From Sphingomonas sp. PP-CE-1G-424 (GTDB lineage Bacteria > Pseudomonadota > Alphaproteobacteria > Sphingomonadales > Sphingomonadaceae): a stretch of 64,000 nt of DNA. A program made the position numbers and the translations under genes. Positions 51,516-60,192 of this stretch are shown piece after piece; within the stretch, counting starts at the first letter, position 1; every line of letters starts with the position of its first letter. The stretch lies in NCBI RefSeq assembly GCF_004341085.1, contig NZ_SLXW01000001.1:868001-932000 (forward strand), written 5' to 3'. The notes under the pieces are model-generated. The model was not told the DNA's origin. It saw only the letters and a program-made list of their open reading frames with translations, and did no database searches.

Positions 51516-52681
51516 CAGTTGCTCTTTTCCGTGTTCAGGGAGGCGATCGGGCGCTCGCCGACGATCGACAGGCCATAGCCGTCGAGGCCGACCAGCGTGT
51601 GATGCGTGTTGGTAATTAGCACCATGTCGTGGACGCCGAGTTCGGTCAGGATCATCGCGCCGACGCCGTAGTCGCGCAGTTCCTCCATGTCCGGGGTGAT
51701 CTCAGCACCCGCCTTCTTCATGACCGCGGAGGTGAAGGTGTTGCTGCGCGGACGGTTGATGACGACGATGACGCCCGCGCCTTCGTCTGCGATCATCTGC
51801 ATCGAGCGCGCGAGGATCCGGCCGCGATCACCCGATTCGCCGAAGATGTCCGCGAACGGCGACAGCGCATGCATGCGGACGAGCGTCGGCTTGGCGGGGT
51901 CGATCTTGCCCTTGACCAGCGCGACCTGCTCGGTGCCGGTCGCCTTGTTCCAGAACGTCAGCGCGCTCCAGTCGCCGCCCCATTCGGAGGTGAACTTCGC
52001 CTCGGCGCGCTTCTCGACGAGGTGATCGTGGCGGCGGCGGTACGCGATCAGGTCGCGGATCGTGCCGATCTTGACGTTGTGGAACTGCGCGAAGGTGACG
52101 AGGTCGTCCATCCGCGCCATCGTGCCGTCCTCGTTCATGATCTCGCAGATCACGCCCGAGGGGTTGAGCCCGGCGAGCCGCGCGACGTCGACCGCCGCTT
52201 CGGTATGACCGGCGCGCACGAGCACGCCGCCGTCGCGCGCGACCAGCGGAAAGACGTGGCCGGGGGTGACGATGTCCGGCTTGCCCTTGGTCGCATCGAC
52301 CGCCACCGCGATCGTGCGCGCGCGATCCGCGGCGGAGATGCCCGTCGTGACGCCTTCGAGCGCCTCGATCGACACGGTGAATGCGGTCTCGTGCCGCGTG
52401 CCGTTGTTGCGGCTCATCAGCTCGAGCCCGAGCTCCTCGGTGCGATCTTTGGTCAGCGCGAGGCAGATCAGGCCGCGACCGAACTTCGCCATGAAGTTGA
52501 TCTTCTCGGGCGTCGCCATCTGCGCGGGGATGACGAGGTCGCCCTCGTTCTCGCGATCCTCGTCGTCGACCAGGATGAACATCCGGCCGTTCCGCGCCTC
52601 GTCGATGATCTCTTCGGGGCTCGACAGATAGCCGTGCTTTAGGCGCCCAAGTTCGGCGGTACGTTCAGCTGGCAGCGGCAC
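51515..52681 (-). CDS. ribB: 3,4-dihydroxy-2-butanone 4-phosphate synthase with degenerate GTP cyclohydrolase II domain
   Basis: A 388-residue fusion. Residues about 20-225 are an intact Rib[21 protein letters not shown] (acidic metal site), [62 protein letters not shown]. The C-terminal ~165 residues have the RibA fold ([40 protein letters not shown]) but none of the three zinc Cys of GCDR...CDCG. The domain is therefore probably inactive as cyclohydrolase (RibBX form), and a separate ribA is needed. Its start overlaps ribE by 17 bp. Confidence 0.92.
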   Translation of the reverse strand: MPLPAERTAELGRLKHGYLSSPEEIIDEARNGRMFILVDDEDRENEGDLVIPAQMATPEKINFMAKFGRGLICLALTKDRTEELGLELMSRNNGTRHETAFTVSIEALEGVTTGISAADRARTIAVAVDATKGKPDIVTPGHVFPLVARDGGVLVRAGHTEAAVDVARLAGLNPSGVICEIMNEDGTMARMDDLVTFAQFHNVKIGTIRDLIAYRRRHDHLVEKRAEAKFTSEWGGDWSALTFWNKATGTEQVALVKGKIDPAKPTLVRMHALSPFADIFGESGDRGRILARSMQMIADEGAGVIVVINRPRSNTFTSAVMKKAGAEITPDMEELRDYGVGAMILTELGVHDMVLITNTHHTLVGLDGYGLSIVGERPIASLNTEKSN

Positions 52682-53288
52682 GGTAATGCTCCATTCTTTG
52701 GAGGTAGCGAGCGAGGACGTCGATCTCGATGTTGACCGATTGTTCCACGTGGATCGTTCCGAGCGTGGTGACGCTCCAGGTATGCGGGATGATATTGAGG
52801 CCGAACTCTACCTGTCCATCCACGTCGCGGACGCTGTTCACCGTGAGCGAAACGCCGTCGATCGTTACCGAACCCTTGGGGGCAATGAACGGCGCGATGT
52901 CGGCGCCGGCGCGGATCGTGACGCGGTGCGAGCCGCCGTCCTCGCTCACAGCCACGACGGTGCCGAGGCCGTCGACATGGCCGGTGACGATATGGCCACC
53001 GAGTTCGTCGCCGAGCTTCATCGCGCGTTCGAGGTTGAACTGGCGCCCCTCGGTCCACTGGTCCTTGGCGGTGCGGCTGATCGTCTCGCCCGAGACGTCG
53101 ACCGCGAACCAGCCCCCCTGGGCATCGGTGCCCTTGTCGACGACGGTCAGGCAGACGCCCGAGCACGAGATCGACGCGCCGAGATCGACGGTCTCGGTAT
53201 CGTAGGCGGTGCGGACGATGATGCGCGTGTCGCCGGGCGACTCCACGCGCGCGACCGTGCCGATGTCGGTGATGATTCCGGTGAACAT
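52665..53288 (-). CDS. ribE: Riboflavin synthase alpha chain
   Basis: A 207-residue enzyme dismutating two lumazines to riboflavin. Two homologous lumazine-binding barrels: MFTGIITDIGTVARVE ... GASISCSGVCLTVVDKG and HIVTGHVDGLGTVVAVSEDG ... IAPKGSVTIDGVSLTVNSV. Each MFTGI / HxVxGHVDG start is intact, and the Cys of SCSGVCLTV is present. It starts at ribD's stop (single-base overlap) and overlaps ribB, so ribD-ribE-ribB-ribH form one translationally linked operon. Confidence 0.94.
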   Translation of the reverse strand: MFTGIITDIGTVARVESPGDTRIIVRTAYDTETVDLGASISCSGVCLTVVDKGTDAQGGWFAVDVSGETISRTAKDQWTEGRQFNLERAMKLGDELGGHIVTGHVDGLGTVVAVSEDGGSHRVTIRAGADIAPFIAPKGSVTIDGVSLTVNSVRDVDGQVEFGLNIIPHTWSVTTLGTIHVEQSVNIEIDVLARYLQRMEHYRAAAS

Positions 53289-54271
53289 TATGCCTCGTTT
53301 CGTTCGCGCTCGTAGACCTCGAGCCGGTCCATGCCAAGTTGCCGCGCATCGACGATCGCCCAGCGACCATGCGCGTTTGCCAGGTCGACGAGGCCGATGT
53401 CGCGCAGTGCGGGCTTGCCGCCGCCGATCAGGATAGGCGCGCGGTAAAGGAGAAGGCGGTCGACCAGATCGGCCGCAAGGAACGCCGACGCTACGGCCGC
53501 GCCGCCTTCGACGAGGATGTGGTCGACGCTTGGGAGCGTGGCGATGGCATGTGGCTCGTCGATGACGGTCCAGCCGGGCACGTTTCGGACAGTCGAGGAT
53601 AAAAGCACACGCAATGGTCCGCGAGCTTCCAGACCCGGCAACCGTACGTCGAGTCGCGGAGCGTCGGCGTCATACGTACCGCGGCCAACGAGAATCGCCT
53701 CGTGCCGACTCCGCTCGAGATGCGCGTGCATCCGCGCCTGCGGACCAGTGATCCAGCGACTCGACCCGTCCGCCATCGCGATGCAGCCGTCGAGCGACGT
53801 CGCGAGCTTCAGGGTGACGTGCGGACGGCCGAGCGCTTGCCGCGTGAGAAAGCCGGCCATCGAACGTCTGGCTTCGTTCGCGCGAACACCGCGCGTCACC
53901 GCGATGCCAGCGGCCTCCAGCCGGCTAAAACCCTTGCCTGCCGTTCGTGCGTCGGGGTCTTCGAGGGCGGCAACGAGACCCGCAACGCCGGCCTCGATCA
54001 GCAAGTCGCTGCATGCGGGGCCCCGCGGGGACTGATGCGCGCACGGTTCGAGTGTGACGTAGGCCGTAGACCCTCGCGCTTCCGCACCGGCCTCGGCCAA
54101 CGCCATCGCTTCCGCATGCGGACGTCCGCCCGCCTGCGTCCAGCCGCGCCCGACCACGCGGCCTTCGCGCACGATCACGCAGCCGACACTGGGGTTGGGC
54201 GCGGTCCGTCCGCGGCCGCGCTCGGCCAGTGCCAGCGCGGCGCCCATCAAGCGCGCGTCAGCCTGGGTCAG
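53288..54271 (-). CDS. ribD: Bifunctional riboflavin deaminase-reductase RibD
   Basis: A 327-residue fusion of pyrimidine deaminase and reductase. Deaminase: RTAPNPSVGCVIVREGRVVG, QAGGRPHAEAMALAEAG (HAE zinc), VTLEPCAHQSPRGPACSDLL (PCAH...C zinc site). Reductase: RPHVTLKLATSLDGCIAMAD, SRWITGPQARMHAHLERSRH, AILVGRGTYDADAPRLDVRL, HILVEGGAAVASAFL. The start is best placed at CTG 54271 (LTQADARLMGAALALAERGR resembles the family N-terminus), overlapping the previous stop as CTGA. ATG 54247 is the conventional alternative and would cut eight residues of family-like sequence. Confidence 0.92.
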   Translation of the reverse strand: MTQADARLMGAALALAERGRGRTAPNPSVGCVIVREGRVVGRGWTQAGGRPHAEAMALAEAGAEARGSTAYVTLEPCAHQSPRGPACSDLLIEAGVAGLVAALEDPDARTAGKGFSRLEAAGIAVTRGVRANEARRSMAGFLTRQALGRPHVTLKLATSLDGCIAMADGSSRWITGPQARMHAHLERSRHEAILVGRGTYDADAPRLDVRLPGLEARGPLRVLLSSTVRNVPGWTVIDEPHAIATLPSVDHILVEGGAAVASAFLAADLVDRLLLYRAPILIGGGKPALRDIGLVDLANAHGRWAIVDARQLGMDRLEVYERERNEA

Positions 54272-54615
54272 ATCCCCATGGCCTTCAGCTTGTCGTCCAG
54301 CCGCTTGAACGACGCGCGCTGTGCGTCTTCGCGCGCCTTCTGCTCGGCGAGCGCCTTTGCCTTGATCGGCGCGTCGATCTTCTGTTGGGCGATGATCTGC
54401 GCATCGGTACGATCCGCGGGCCATTGCTCGACGTAGATGATCTTCGGCCGGTATTCCTTCTCGACGTACGAATCCTTCATGAACGCGTAGATCAGGAAGC
54501 TGGTGACGCAGAGCGCCGCCACGAGAAAGATGAGTTCGTACGGCCGGCGCTGGCTGAGGAAGAGCCGCAGGTCGCGATAGGCGACGATCGGCGTGAAACG
54601 ACTGAAAAAGCCCAT
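54268..54615 (-). CDS. Hypothetical single-span membrane protein upstream of ribD
   Basis: A 115-residue protein: GFFSRFTPIVAYRDLRLFLS (basic cytosolic start), one span (ELIFLVAALCVTSFLIYAF, about 28-46), then KEYRPKIIYVEQWPADRTDA and a long charged helix (KAKALAEQKAREDAQRASFK). Sphingomonads commonly have this gene next to ribD; its function is unknown to me. Its stop overlaps the ribD start, so it belongs to the rib operon. ATG 54615 gives the best start. Confidence 0.7.
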   Translation of the reverse strand: MGFFSRFTPIVAYRDLRLFLSQRRPYELIFLVAALCVTSFLIYAFMKDSYVEKEYRPKIIYVEQWPADRTDAQIIAQQKIDAPIKAKALAEQKAREDAQRASFKRLDDKLKAMGI

Positions 54616-54670
54616 ACGCGCCAAGATAGGGGGGCGGAGCCGGCTAGGCCAGCCCCGCACCTCGCAAGCT

Positions 54671-54930
54671 TTAGTTCTGGAGCACGAACGTCAGCGCCAT
54701 CGATCGCCACGCCTCGACCGGAACGCCGTCGCGCGTCGCGGGCTTGAACCGCCATTTCGCCAGCGCGCGGTCGAACGTCGCGCGGTAGAACGCGTCGGTG
54801 GTCGCACTGACCCGCTCGACCTGCTTCACCCGGCCTTCGCCGGGGTGGTGGTGAGAGGGAAAGGCGGTGCTTTTTCGAGCGCGGGCAAAGTGACCGCCTG
54901 CACAGTATAGTCCGTTGCGGTCAATTCCAC
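54671..54930 (-). pseudogene. Remnant of a TonB C-terminal domain protein broken by repeats
   Basis: The last ~52 codons before the TAA at 54671 read VKQVERVSATTDAFYRATFD RALAKWRFKPATRDGVPVEA, a TonB C-terminal (energy transducer-like) fold with the ALAKWRFKPA core. Upstream, in another frame, [20 protein letters not shown] (about 54857-54925) looks like the preceding part of the same protein. Between them lies a repeat arm (54827-54850), and another repeat (54949-55001) sits at the upstream edge. No signal peptide or full start remains. I read this as a gene destroyed by repeat insertion. Confidence 0.5.
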
Positions 54931-54948
54931 CGCGGCCCGCCCGTCTTT

Positions 54949-55001
54949 GTTCTCCCGCGAAGGCGGGAGCCCAGACTGGACTCCCGCCTTCGCGGGAGAA
55001 C
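54949..55001. repeat. Palindromic repeat, CTCCCGCGAAGGCGGGAGCC type
   Basis: TTCTCCCGCGAAGGCGGGAGCC CAGACTGGA CTCCCGCCTTCGCGGGAGAA. Nearly the same layout as the repeat at 7754-7807 in front of aroE. It lies between the end of gltX and the TonB-domain remnant. Confidence 0.85.
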
Positions 55002-55034
55002 ATGCTTTTTCGGGCGAACTTTGGGGAGGCTGTA

Positions 55035-56360
55035 TCAGCGCGCCGCCAACCGCTCCAGCGCCCGCTCCCGCCCGATCAGTGGCAGCAGCGCCGCCATGTC
55101 CGGCCCATGATCGCGCCCGGTCAGCGCGCGCCGCAGCGGCAGGAACAACGCCTTGCCCTTGCGCCCCGTCTCCGCCTTCAGCCGAGCCGTCAGCGCGTGC
55201 CAGGGATCGCTCGACCAGTCGATCTCCCCAGCCGCCACCAGCGCCTGGTCGAGATACGCCGCGTCGATATCGCCCTCGGCCGCAACCGGCCCCTTGATCA
55301 CGCCCCACCAATCCGCCGCATCCACCAGCGTCACGAGGTTCGGCTGCACCGCTTCCCAAGCCGCCACATCCATGCCCTCGGGCAACCGCTGGGCCACCGC
55401 CTCATACGGCAGCGCATGCAGGATTCGCGCATTCAACGCTGCCAGTTCCGCCTCGTCGAACCGCGCCGGCGCGCGCCCGAACCGCGCAAAGTCGAACCCC
55501 GCGATCAGCGGCGCGGCATCGGCGATTGGCTCGACCGGGTCGCTCGTCCCGATCCGCGCGAGCAGCGCGCGCACCGCCTGCGGCTCGATCCCGACCTCGC
55601 GGAAATGATCGACGCCGAGCGAGCCGAGCCGCTTCGACAGTTTCCCCTCCGCCCCGGTCAGCAACGCCTCGTGCGCGAACCGCGGCGGCGTCACGCCGAG
55701 CGCCGCGAACATCTGCAACTGGAGCGCGGTGTTCGACACGTGATCCTCGCCGCGCACCACGTGCGTCACCCCCATCTCGGCATCGTCGATCGCCGACGGC
55801 AACATATACAGCCACGACCCATCGGCACGCCGGATGACCGGATCGCTCATCGTCTTCGCCTCGAAATGCGCCGCGCCGCGGATCAGATCGTCCCATGCGA
55901 TCGCCGAGTCGTGATCGAGCTTGAACCGCCAATGCGGCTTCACACCGTCCGCTTCCAGCTTCGCCCGCGCGTCGTCGTCCAACGCAAGCGCAGCACGATC
56001 ATAGATCGGCGGCAACCCGCGCCCGGCCTGTATCTTCCGCTTCAGGTCGAGCTCCTGCGACGTCTCGTACGCGGGATAGACATGCCCGCTCGCGACCAAC
56101 TCGGCGAACCGCGCCTCGTACAAAGCGAACCGCGCCGACTGCCGCTCTTCCGCGTCGGGCGTCATCCCGAGCCAGTCGAGATCGGCGCGGATCGCGTCGA
56201 CGAAGCGCTCTTCGCTGCGTTCGGGATCGGTATCGTCGATCCGCAGCACGAACTTCCCGCCATTGGCCCGCGCGAACATCCAGTTGTGGAGCGCGGTCCG
56301 GATATTGCCGACATGCAGCCGGCCGGTGGGCGAGGGGGCGAAACGGGTGATCACGGTCAT
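55035..56360 (-). CDS. gltX: Glutamate--tRNA ligase
   Basis: A 441-residue class I synthetase. The HIGH-type site is [26 protein letters not shown] (residues 4-30), [15 protein letters not shown] binds Glu, the KMSKS-type loop is [19 protein letters not shown] (about 236-254), and [20 protein letters not shown] is conserved. The zinc Cys motif of other GltX types is not present ([13 protein letters not shown]). Some alphaproteobacteria carry two GltX; a GluX/GlnX nondiscriminating role cannot be told. It is divergent from prs. Confidence 0.93.
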   Translation of the reverse strand: MTVITRFAPSPTGRLHVGNIRTALHNWMFARANGGKFVLRIDDTDPERSEERFVDAIRADLDWLGMTPDAEERQSARFALYEARFAELVASGHVYPAYETSQELDLKRKIQAGRGLPPIYDRAALALDDDARAKLEADGVKPHWRFKLDHDSAIAWDDLIRGAAHFEAKTMSDPVIRRADGSWLYMLPSAIDDAEMGVTHVVRGEDHVSNTALQLQMFAALGVTPPRFAHEALLTGAEGKLSKRLGSLGVDHFREVGIEPQAVRALLARIGTSDPVEPIADAAPLIAGFDFARFGRAPARFDEAELAALNARILHALPYEAVAQRLPEGMDVAAWEAVQPNLVTLVDAADWWGVIKGPVAAEGDIDAAYLDQALVAAGEIDWSSDPWHALTARLKAETGRKGKALFLPLRRALTGRDHGPDMAALLPLIGRERALERLAAR

Positions 56361-56456
56361 CCCGCCGCTCTAGTGGGAGTGCGGCGGCGGGCAAACCCTT
56401 CCACCACACGATTCGTACGCCTAAGGGGTTCGCGTGATCGAGCGGGGAAGACTTTC

Positions 56457-57395
56457 ATGAAACTGATGACCGGCAATTCGAACCTGCCTCTCGCGCAGGA
56501 GATCGCCGCCTATCTCGAAACGCCGCTGACCGACGTCAGCGTGCGGCGGTTCGCGGACGAGGAGGTCTTCGTCGAGATCAACGAGAACGTCCGCGGCGAG
56601 GACGTGTTCGTGATCCAGTCGACCGGCTACCCCGCCAACGACAATCTCATGGAATTGCTGATCATGATCGACGCGCTCAAGCGTGCGTCCGCGCGGCGCA
56701 TCACCGCGGTGATCCCGTACATGGGCTACGCGCGGCAGGACCGGAAGCCCGGCCCGCGCACGCCGATCTCGGCCAAGCTCGTCGCCAACCTGATCACCGT
56801 CGCGGGCGCCAACCGCGTGCTGTCCGTCGATCTGCATGCCGGCCAGATCCAGGGCTTCTTCGATATCCCGACCGACAATCTTTACGCGGCGCCGGTGATG
56901 TCCGCGGATATCCTCGCGCGGTTCAAGGGCAAGAACTTGATGGTCGTGTCGCCGGACGTCGGCGGCGTGGTCCGTGCGCGCGTTCTCGCCAAGCGGCTCG
57001 ACAACGCGCCGCTCGCGATCGTCGACAAGCGCCGCGAGCGCGCGGGCGAGTCGGAGGTGATGAACATCATCGGCGAGGTCGAGGGGCGCTTCTGCATCCT
57101 AGTCGACGACATCGTCGATTCGGCGGGCACGCTGTGCAACGCGGCGGCGGCGCTCAAGGAAGCGGGCGCGGAGGACGTCGTCGCCTATGTCACGCACGGC
57201 GTGCTGTCGGGCGGCGCGGTCGCGCGCGTCGAGGGCTCGGAGCTGCGCGAACTGGTGATCACCGACTCGATCGGCAACCACGACGTGATCAAAGGCGCAC
57301 ACGGCAAGATCCGCCATCTCCAGATCGCGCCATTGCTGGGCGAGGCGATCAAGCGGATTGCGGACGAGACGTCAGTGTCGAGCCTGTTTGACTGA
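56457..57395 (+). CDS. prs: Ribose-phosphate pyrophosphokinase
   Basis: A 312-residue class I PRPP synthetase, supplying PRPP for nucleotides, His and Trp. [20 protein letters not shown] and [20 protein letters not shown] start the protein; [20 protein letters not shown] is the ATP/regulatory flag, [20 protein letters not shown] the metal His, and [20 protein letters not shown] the PRPP loop. ATG 56457 has GGGGAAG upstream; an in-frame open stretch further upstream lies antisense to gltX and is not prs. Confidence 0.96.
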   Translation: MKLMTGNSNLPLAQEIAAYLETPLTDVSVRRFADEEVFVEINENVRGEDVFVIQSTGYPANDNLMELLIMIDALKRASARRITAVIPYMGYARQDRKPGPRTPISAKLVANLITVAGANRVLSVDLHAGQIQGFFDIPTDNLYAAPVMSADILARFKGKNLMVVSPDVGGVVRARVLAKRLDNAPLAIVDKRRERAGESEVMNIIGEVEGRFCILVDDIVDSAGTLCNAAAALKEAGAEDVVAYVTHGVLSGGAVARVEGSELRELVITDSIGNHDVIKGAHGKIRHLQIAPLLGEAIKRIADETSVSSLFD

Positions 57396-57397
57396 CG

Positions 57398-57511
57398 GGC
57401 GCAGGCGCGGCCACGCCCGAGCCGATGCCCGCTAAAAGCGGGCAGCGCCCGGCACGGCCGGCGGTCGGCTAAGCCGAACCGTCCGACGACGGCTTTGCCG
57501 ACGGCGCGCCA
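57398..57511. repeat. GC-rich ~115-bp repeat, copy A
   Basis: GCGCAGGCGCGGCCACGCCCG, a small hairpin (GCCCGCTAAAAGCGGGC), then GTCGGCTAAGCCGAACCGTCC and GACGACGGCTTTGCCGACGGC. An inverted, diverged copy lies at 59463-59580. It begins immediately after the prs stop codon. Intergenic filler with the following CGTCATCCTG repeat. Confidence 0.8.
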
Positions 57512-57530
57512 ACTGGCACCACCTCTGCCT

Positions 57531-57614
57531 CCGTCATCCTGACGAAAGTCAGGATCCAGAGCCGCCGGCGTCATCGTTCGTAACCCTGGGTCCTGACTTT
57601 CGTCAGGATGACGG
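57531..57614. repeat. Palindromic repeat, CGTCATCCTG family
   Basis: CCGTCATCCTGACGAAAGTCAGGATCCAGAGCC to GGGTCCTGACTTTCGTCAGGATGACGG. A complete copy next to repeat copy A. Together with the terminator they fill the 326-bp prs-rpoZ interval, in which I see no gene. Confidence 0.88.
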
Positions 57615-57659
57615 AAGGGGTTCGTGAACGCCTTCACGCCGTCTCACAGCACCAGATAC

Positions 57660-57698
57660 GAAAAGACCCGCAGCACTCGGCGTGCCGCGGGTCTTTTC
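57660..57698. terminator. rpoZ (and prs) terminator
   Basis: GAAAAGACCCGC / GCGGGTCTTTTC, a 12-bp perfect stem with a 15-nt loop, 23 bp past the rpoZ stop. A/T runs on both flanks let it act on both convergent transcripts. Confidence 0.85.
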
Positions 57699-57721
57699 AC
57701 GATACCAATCCCAAGAGCCGA

Positions 57722-58066
57722 TCAGCCCTCGTAATCGGCACCCAGATTCTGGTTCCGCGGCGGCGCAGCGGCAGTCAGACGAAGCGCCTCGGCCGATGCC
57801 GACAGGCTGCCGACTGCGTCGACCTCGTCGTCGTCATCGACGCGAACCTTTTGCAGGCCCTGGATGACCTGTTCCTTGAGATGCGCCGGCTTGACGTTCT
57901 CGTCGGCGATCTCGCGCAGTGCGACGACCGGGTTCTTGTCGCGGTCGCGCTCGAGCGTCAGTTCTGCGCCGCCCGAGATCTGGCGCGCACGCTGGGCCGC
58001 GAACAACACCAGGTCGAACCGGTTGGGGATCTTGTCGACACAATCCTCGACGGTAACGCGCGCCAT
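57722..58066 (-). CDS. rpoZ: DNA-directed RNA polymerase omega subunit
   Basis: A 114-residue omega that aids assembly of beta-prime. [40 protein letters not shown] is the conserved core, followed by [20 protein letters not shown]. The C-terminal ~40 residues are a polar tail, a little longer than E. coli omega (91). A relA/spoT gene, often its partner, is not here. The terminator follows. Confidence 0.95.
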   Translation of the reverse strand: MARVTVEDCVDKIPNRFDLVLFAAQRARQISGGAELTLERDRDKNPVVALREIADENVKPAHLKEQVIQGLQKVRVDDDDEVDAVGSLSASAEALRLTAAAPPRNQNLGADYEG

Positions 58067-58176
58067 GCGGCTTCCTTCGTAACAACGATAGAATGAGAAT
58101 GCGTCGCCTACGGGCGATACCCCGCAAAGTCAAGAAATGCGGGGGACGCGCCCGCGGGTTGCCACCGACGCCCCCC

Positions 58177-59355
58177 ATGTCCATCACGCGCGGCATGGAC
58201 GATCCCGCCGAACAACCGCGCTTCACCGTCGATGGCAACCGGCTGACGCTGCTCGACACCGGCCCCCGGCGGCTTGACGCGGTGCTCGCGCTGATCGACG
58301 GCGCCGAGCGCACGTTACGCATACTATACTACATCTACGCCGACGATGACTCGGGCAAGCGCGTCAACGCCGCGCTGATCGCGGCCGCCGAGCGCGGGGT
58401 CGAGGTCGCGCTGATCGTCGACGGCTTCGGCAGCGACGATGCGCCGCACGCGTTCTTCGAGCCGCTCGAAGCCGCCAACGTGTCGGTCTGCCGGTTTTCC
58501 GCCCGGTTCGGTCGACGCTATCTGTTGCGCAACCACCAGAAGCTCGCGCTCGCCGACGAGACCCGGATCATCATCGGCGGCTTCAACATCGAGGACGATT
58601 ATTTCGGCACCGCCGCCGACCAGGCATGGCGCGACCTGGGCTTGCTGGTCGAGGGTCCCGCGGCGGGTCGACTGGCCGGCTATTTCGACGCGCTGAAGGA
58701 CTGGATCCACGAGCCCAAAGGCAAGCTGCGACACCTGACGGCAGCGTTGGCGAAGTGGAGCGAGACTCAAGGACCGACGCGCTGGCTGATCGGCGGCCCG
58801 ACGCGAAAGCTGTCGCCCTGGGCACGCGCGGTGCGCGACGACATGCGGCGCGGCCGGCGGATCGACGTCATCGCGGGCTATTTCACGCCAAGCCCCGCGC
58901 TGTTGCGGCGGCTCGATCACGCCGGGCGTCGCAACGCCGGGGTCCGCGTCGTCACCGCGAGCAAATCGGACAACAACGCGACGATCGCCGCGGCGCGGTT
59001 CACTTATGCGGGGCTGTTGCGCAAGGGTGTGCGGCTGTTCGAATATCAGCCGACCAAGCTGCATACCAAGCTCTACGTGATCGACGACGTGGTCCATATC
59101 GGCTCGGCGAACTTCGACATGCGCAGCCTGTTCATCAACATGGAGCTGATGCTGCGGATCGAGGACGCGGCGTTCGCGGGCCATGTCCGGCGCTATGTCG
59201 ACGGCGAGGTCGCGAAATCGGTCGAGGTGACCGCGGCGCTGTACAAGGCGAACACCGGATGGGTGCAGCGCCTGAAACAGCTCGGCGCGTATTTCCTGGT
59301 CGCGGTGGTGGACCCGAGCCTGTCGCGCGGGCTGAACTTCGGGATCGACGAGTAA
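58177..59355 (+). CDS. Phospholipase D family protein, cardiolipin synthase-like
   Basis: A 392-residue protein with two HKD motifs: YLLRNHQKLALADETRIIIG GFNIEDDYFG (HQKLALAD, first half) and KLHTKLYVIDDVVHIGSANF DMRSLFINME (HTKLYVIDD, second half). TLRILYYIYADDDSGKRVNA and IDVIAGYFTPSPALLRRL are the typical strands before each. No N-terminal membrane spans, unlike classical Cls, so it resembles ClsB/C or another cytosolic phosphatidyltransferase. Start taken at ATG 58177; ATG 58195 is possible. It is divergent from rpoZ. Confidence 0.9.
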   Translation: MSITRGMDDPAEQPRFTVDGNRLTLLDTGPRRLDAVLALIDGAERTLRILYYIYADDDSGKRVNAALIAAAERGVEVALIVDGFGSDDAPHAFFEPLEAANVSVCRFSARFGRRYLLRNHQKLALADETRIIIGGFNIEDDYFGTAADQAWRDLGLLVEGPAAGRLAGYFDALKDWIHEPKGKLRHLTAALAKWSETQGPTRWLIGGPTRKLSPWARAVRDDMRRGRRIDVIAGYFTPSPALLRRLDHAGRRNAGVRVVTASKSDNNATIAAARFTYAGLLRKGVRLFEYQPTKLHTKLYVIDDVVHIGSANFDMRSLFINMELMLRIEDAAFAGHVRRYVDGEVAKSVEVTAALYKANTGWVQRLKQLGAYFLVAVVDPSLSRGLNFGIDE

Positions 59356-59380
59356 GGGGGGCAAGGACTTCACCCCCCTT

Positions 59381-59450
59381 CCGTCATCCTGACGAAAGTC
59401 AGGATCCAGAGCCAAACAGAACAGCGTTAGCGCCCCTGGGTCCTACTTGG
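59381..59450. repeat. Broken copy of the CGTCATCCTG repeat
   Basis: The left arm CCGTCATCCTGACGAAAGTCAGGATCCAGAGCC is complete but the right arm stops after CCTGGGTCCT and continues as ACTTGGACC, so it no longer pairs beyond ten bases. Compare the complete copies elsewhere. The truncation adjoins repeat copy A'. Confidence 0.8.
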
Positions 59451-59462
59451 ACCACATCAGCG

Positions 59463-59580
59463 CCGCCGGCAAAGCCGCCGTCGGACGGGTTCGGCTATCC
59501 AGCCGACCCGCCGCCCGGGCCTGACGCTGCGCGGCGCTATCGCTTTGCGCAGCGGCGCGGGCGTGGCCGCGCCTGCGTCA
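59463..59580. repeat. GC-rich ~118-bp repeat, copy A' (inverted)
   Basis: Reverse orientation of the 57398 repeat: GCCGGCAAAGCCGCCGTCGG ACGGGTTCGGCTATCCAGCCGAC, then a palindromic GCGCTATCGCTTTGCGCAGC spacer, and GCGGGCGTGGCCGCGCCTGCG. The shared ends are clear, but the middle hairpin has diverged. Its last bases overlap the methyltransferase stop codon. Confidence 0.75.
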
Positions 59581-60192
59581 GGCCTTCCACGCCCAATACA
59601 GTTGCGCGGGCGGCACGTTCCACCACTCCATGTCGTGATCGATCGACTCGAAATGCGGCGTCAGGAAGTCCTTCACCTTGGGCGAGAACTGATAGACCAG
59701 GAATGCGCCACCGATGCGCAGGACAGAATGCGTCGCCGCCGCGATCGCCGGGCCGATGCCAGCGGGCAGCGTCGAGAACGGCAGCCCCGACAGCACGTAA
59801 TCCGCCTTTTCGAAGCCGTGGTCGGCGACGATCGTCTCGACCGCGTCCGCCGAGCCCAGCACCGCAACGAACCGCGGATCGGTGATCGTGTGCCGCAGAT
59901 ACTGGATGAATTCCGGATTGGTATCGATCACGATCAGCGTCGCATCGGGCGCCATCCGGTCGAGGATCGGCCGGCAGAACGTACCAACGCCGGGGCCGTA
60001 TTCGACGAACAGCTTGCAGTTCGCCCAGTCGACCGGCCCCAGCATTTTCCGAATCAGCTTGTCCGACGACGGCACGATCGAGCCGACCATGACGGGGTGC
60101 TTCAGGAACCCCGAAAAGAACATCTGCCACGGGGACGGCACGCCTGCAGGGCGGCTGCGCGCACGCCGGGTGGCGGTGGTCGAACTGGGCAT
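59578..60192 (-). CDS. Class I methyltransferase, phospholipid N-methyltransferase-like
   Basis: A 204-residue protein. WQMFFSGFLKHPVMVGSIVP SSDKLIRKML (about 22-51) is the N-terminal pattern of the COG3963 phospholipid methyltransferase family. The SAM site is LFVEYGPGVGTFCRPILDRM (motif I), LIVIDTNPEFIQYLRHTI (motif II), and ADYVLSGLPFSTLPAGIGPA is the aromatic catalytic loop. Rhodobacter PmtA type enzymes make phosphatidylcholine, but stand-alone homologues of this family have other, unproven roles. Confidence 0.85.
   Translation of the reverse strand: MPSSTTATRRARSRPAGVPSPWQMFFSGFLKHPVMVGSIVPSSDKLIRKMLGPVDWANCKLFVEYGPGVGTFCRPILDRMAPDATLIVIDTNPEFIQYLRHTITDPRFVAVLGSADAVETIVADHGFEKADYVLSGLPFSTLPAGIGPAIAAATHSVLRIGGAFLVYQFSPKVKDFLTPHFESIDHDMEWWNVPPAQLYWAWKA

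Noticed and set aside
54616..54700. FMN riboswitch before the rib operon
   Set aside because: No conserved RFN box in the short leader; the gap is occupied by the end of a gene remnant.
54915..56456. N-terminal extension of the prs frame by about 500 codons
   Set aside because: Lies antisense to gltX; PRPP synthetase homology and ribosome site begin at 56457.
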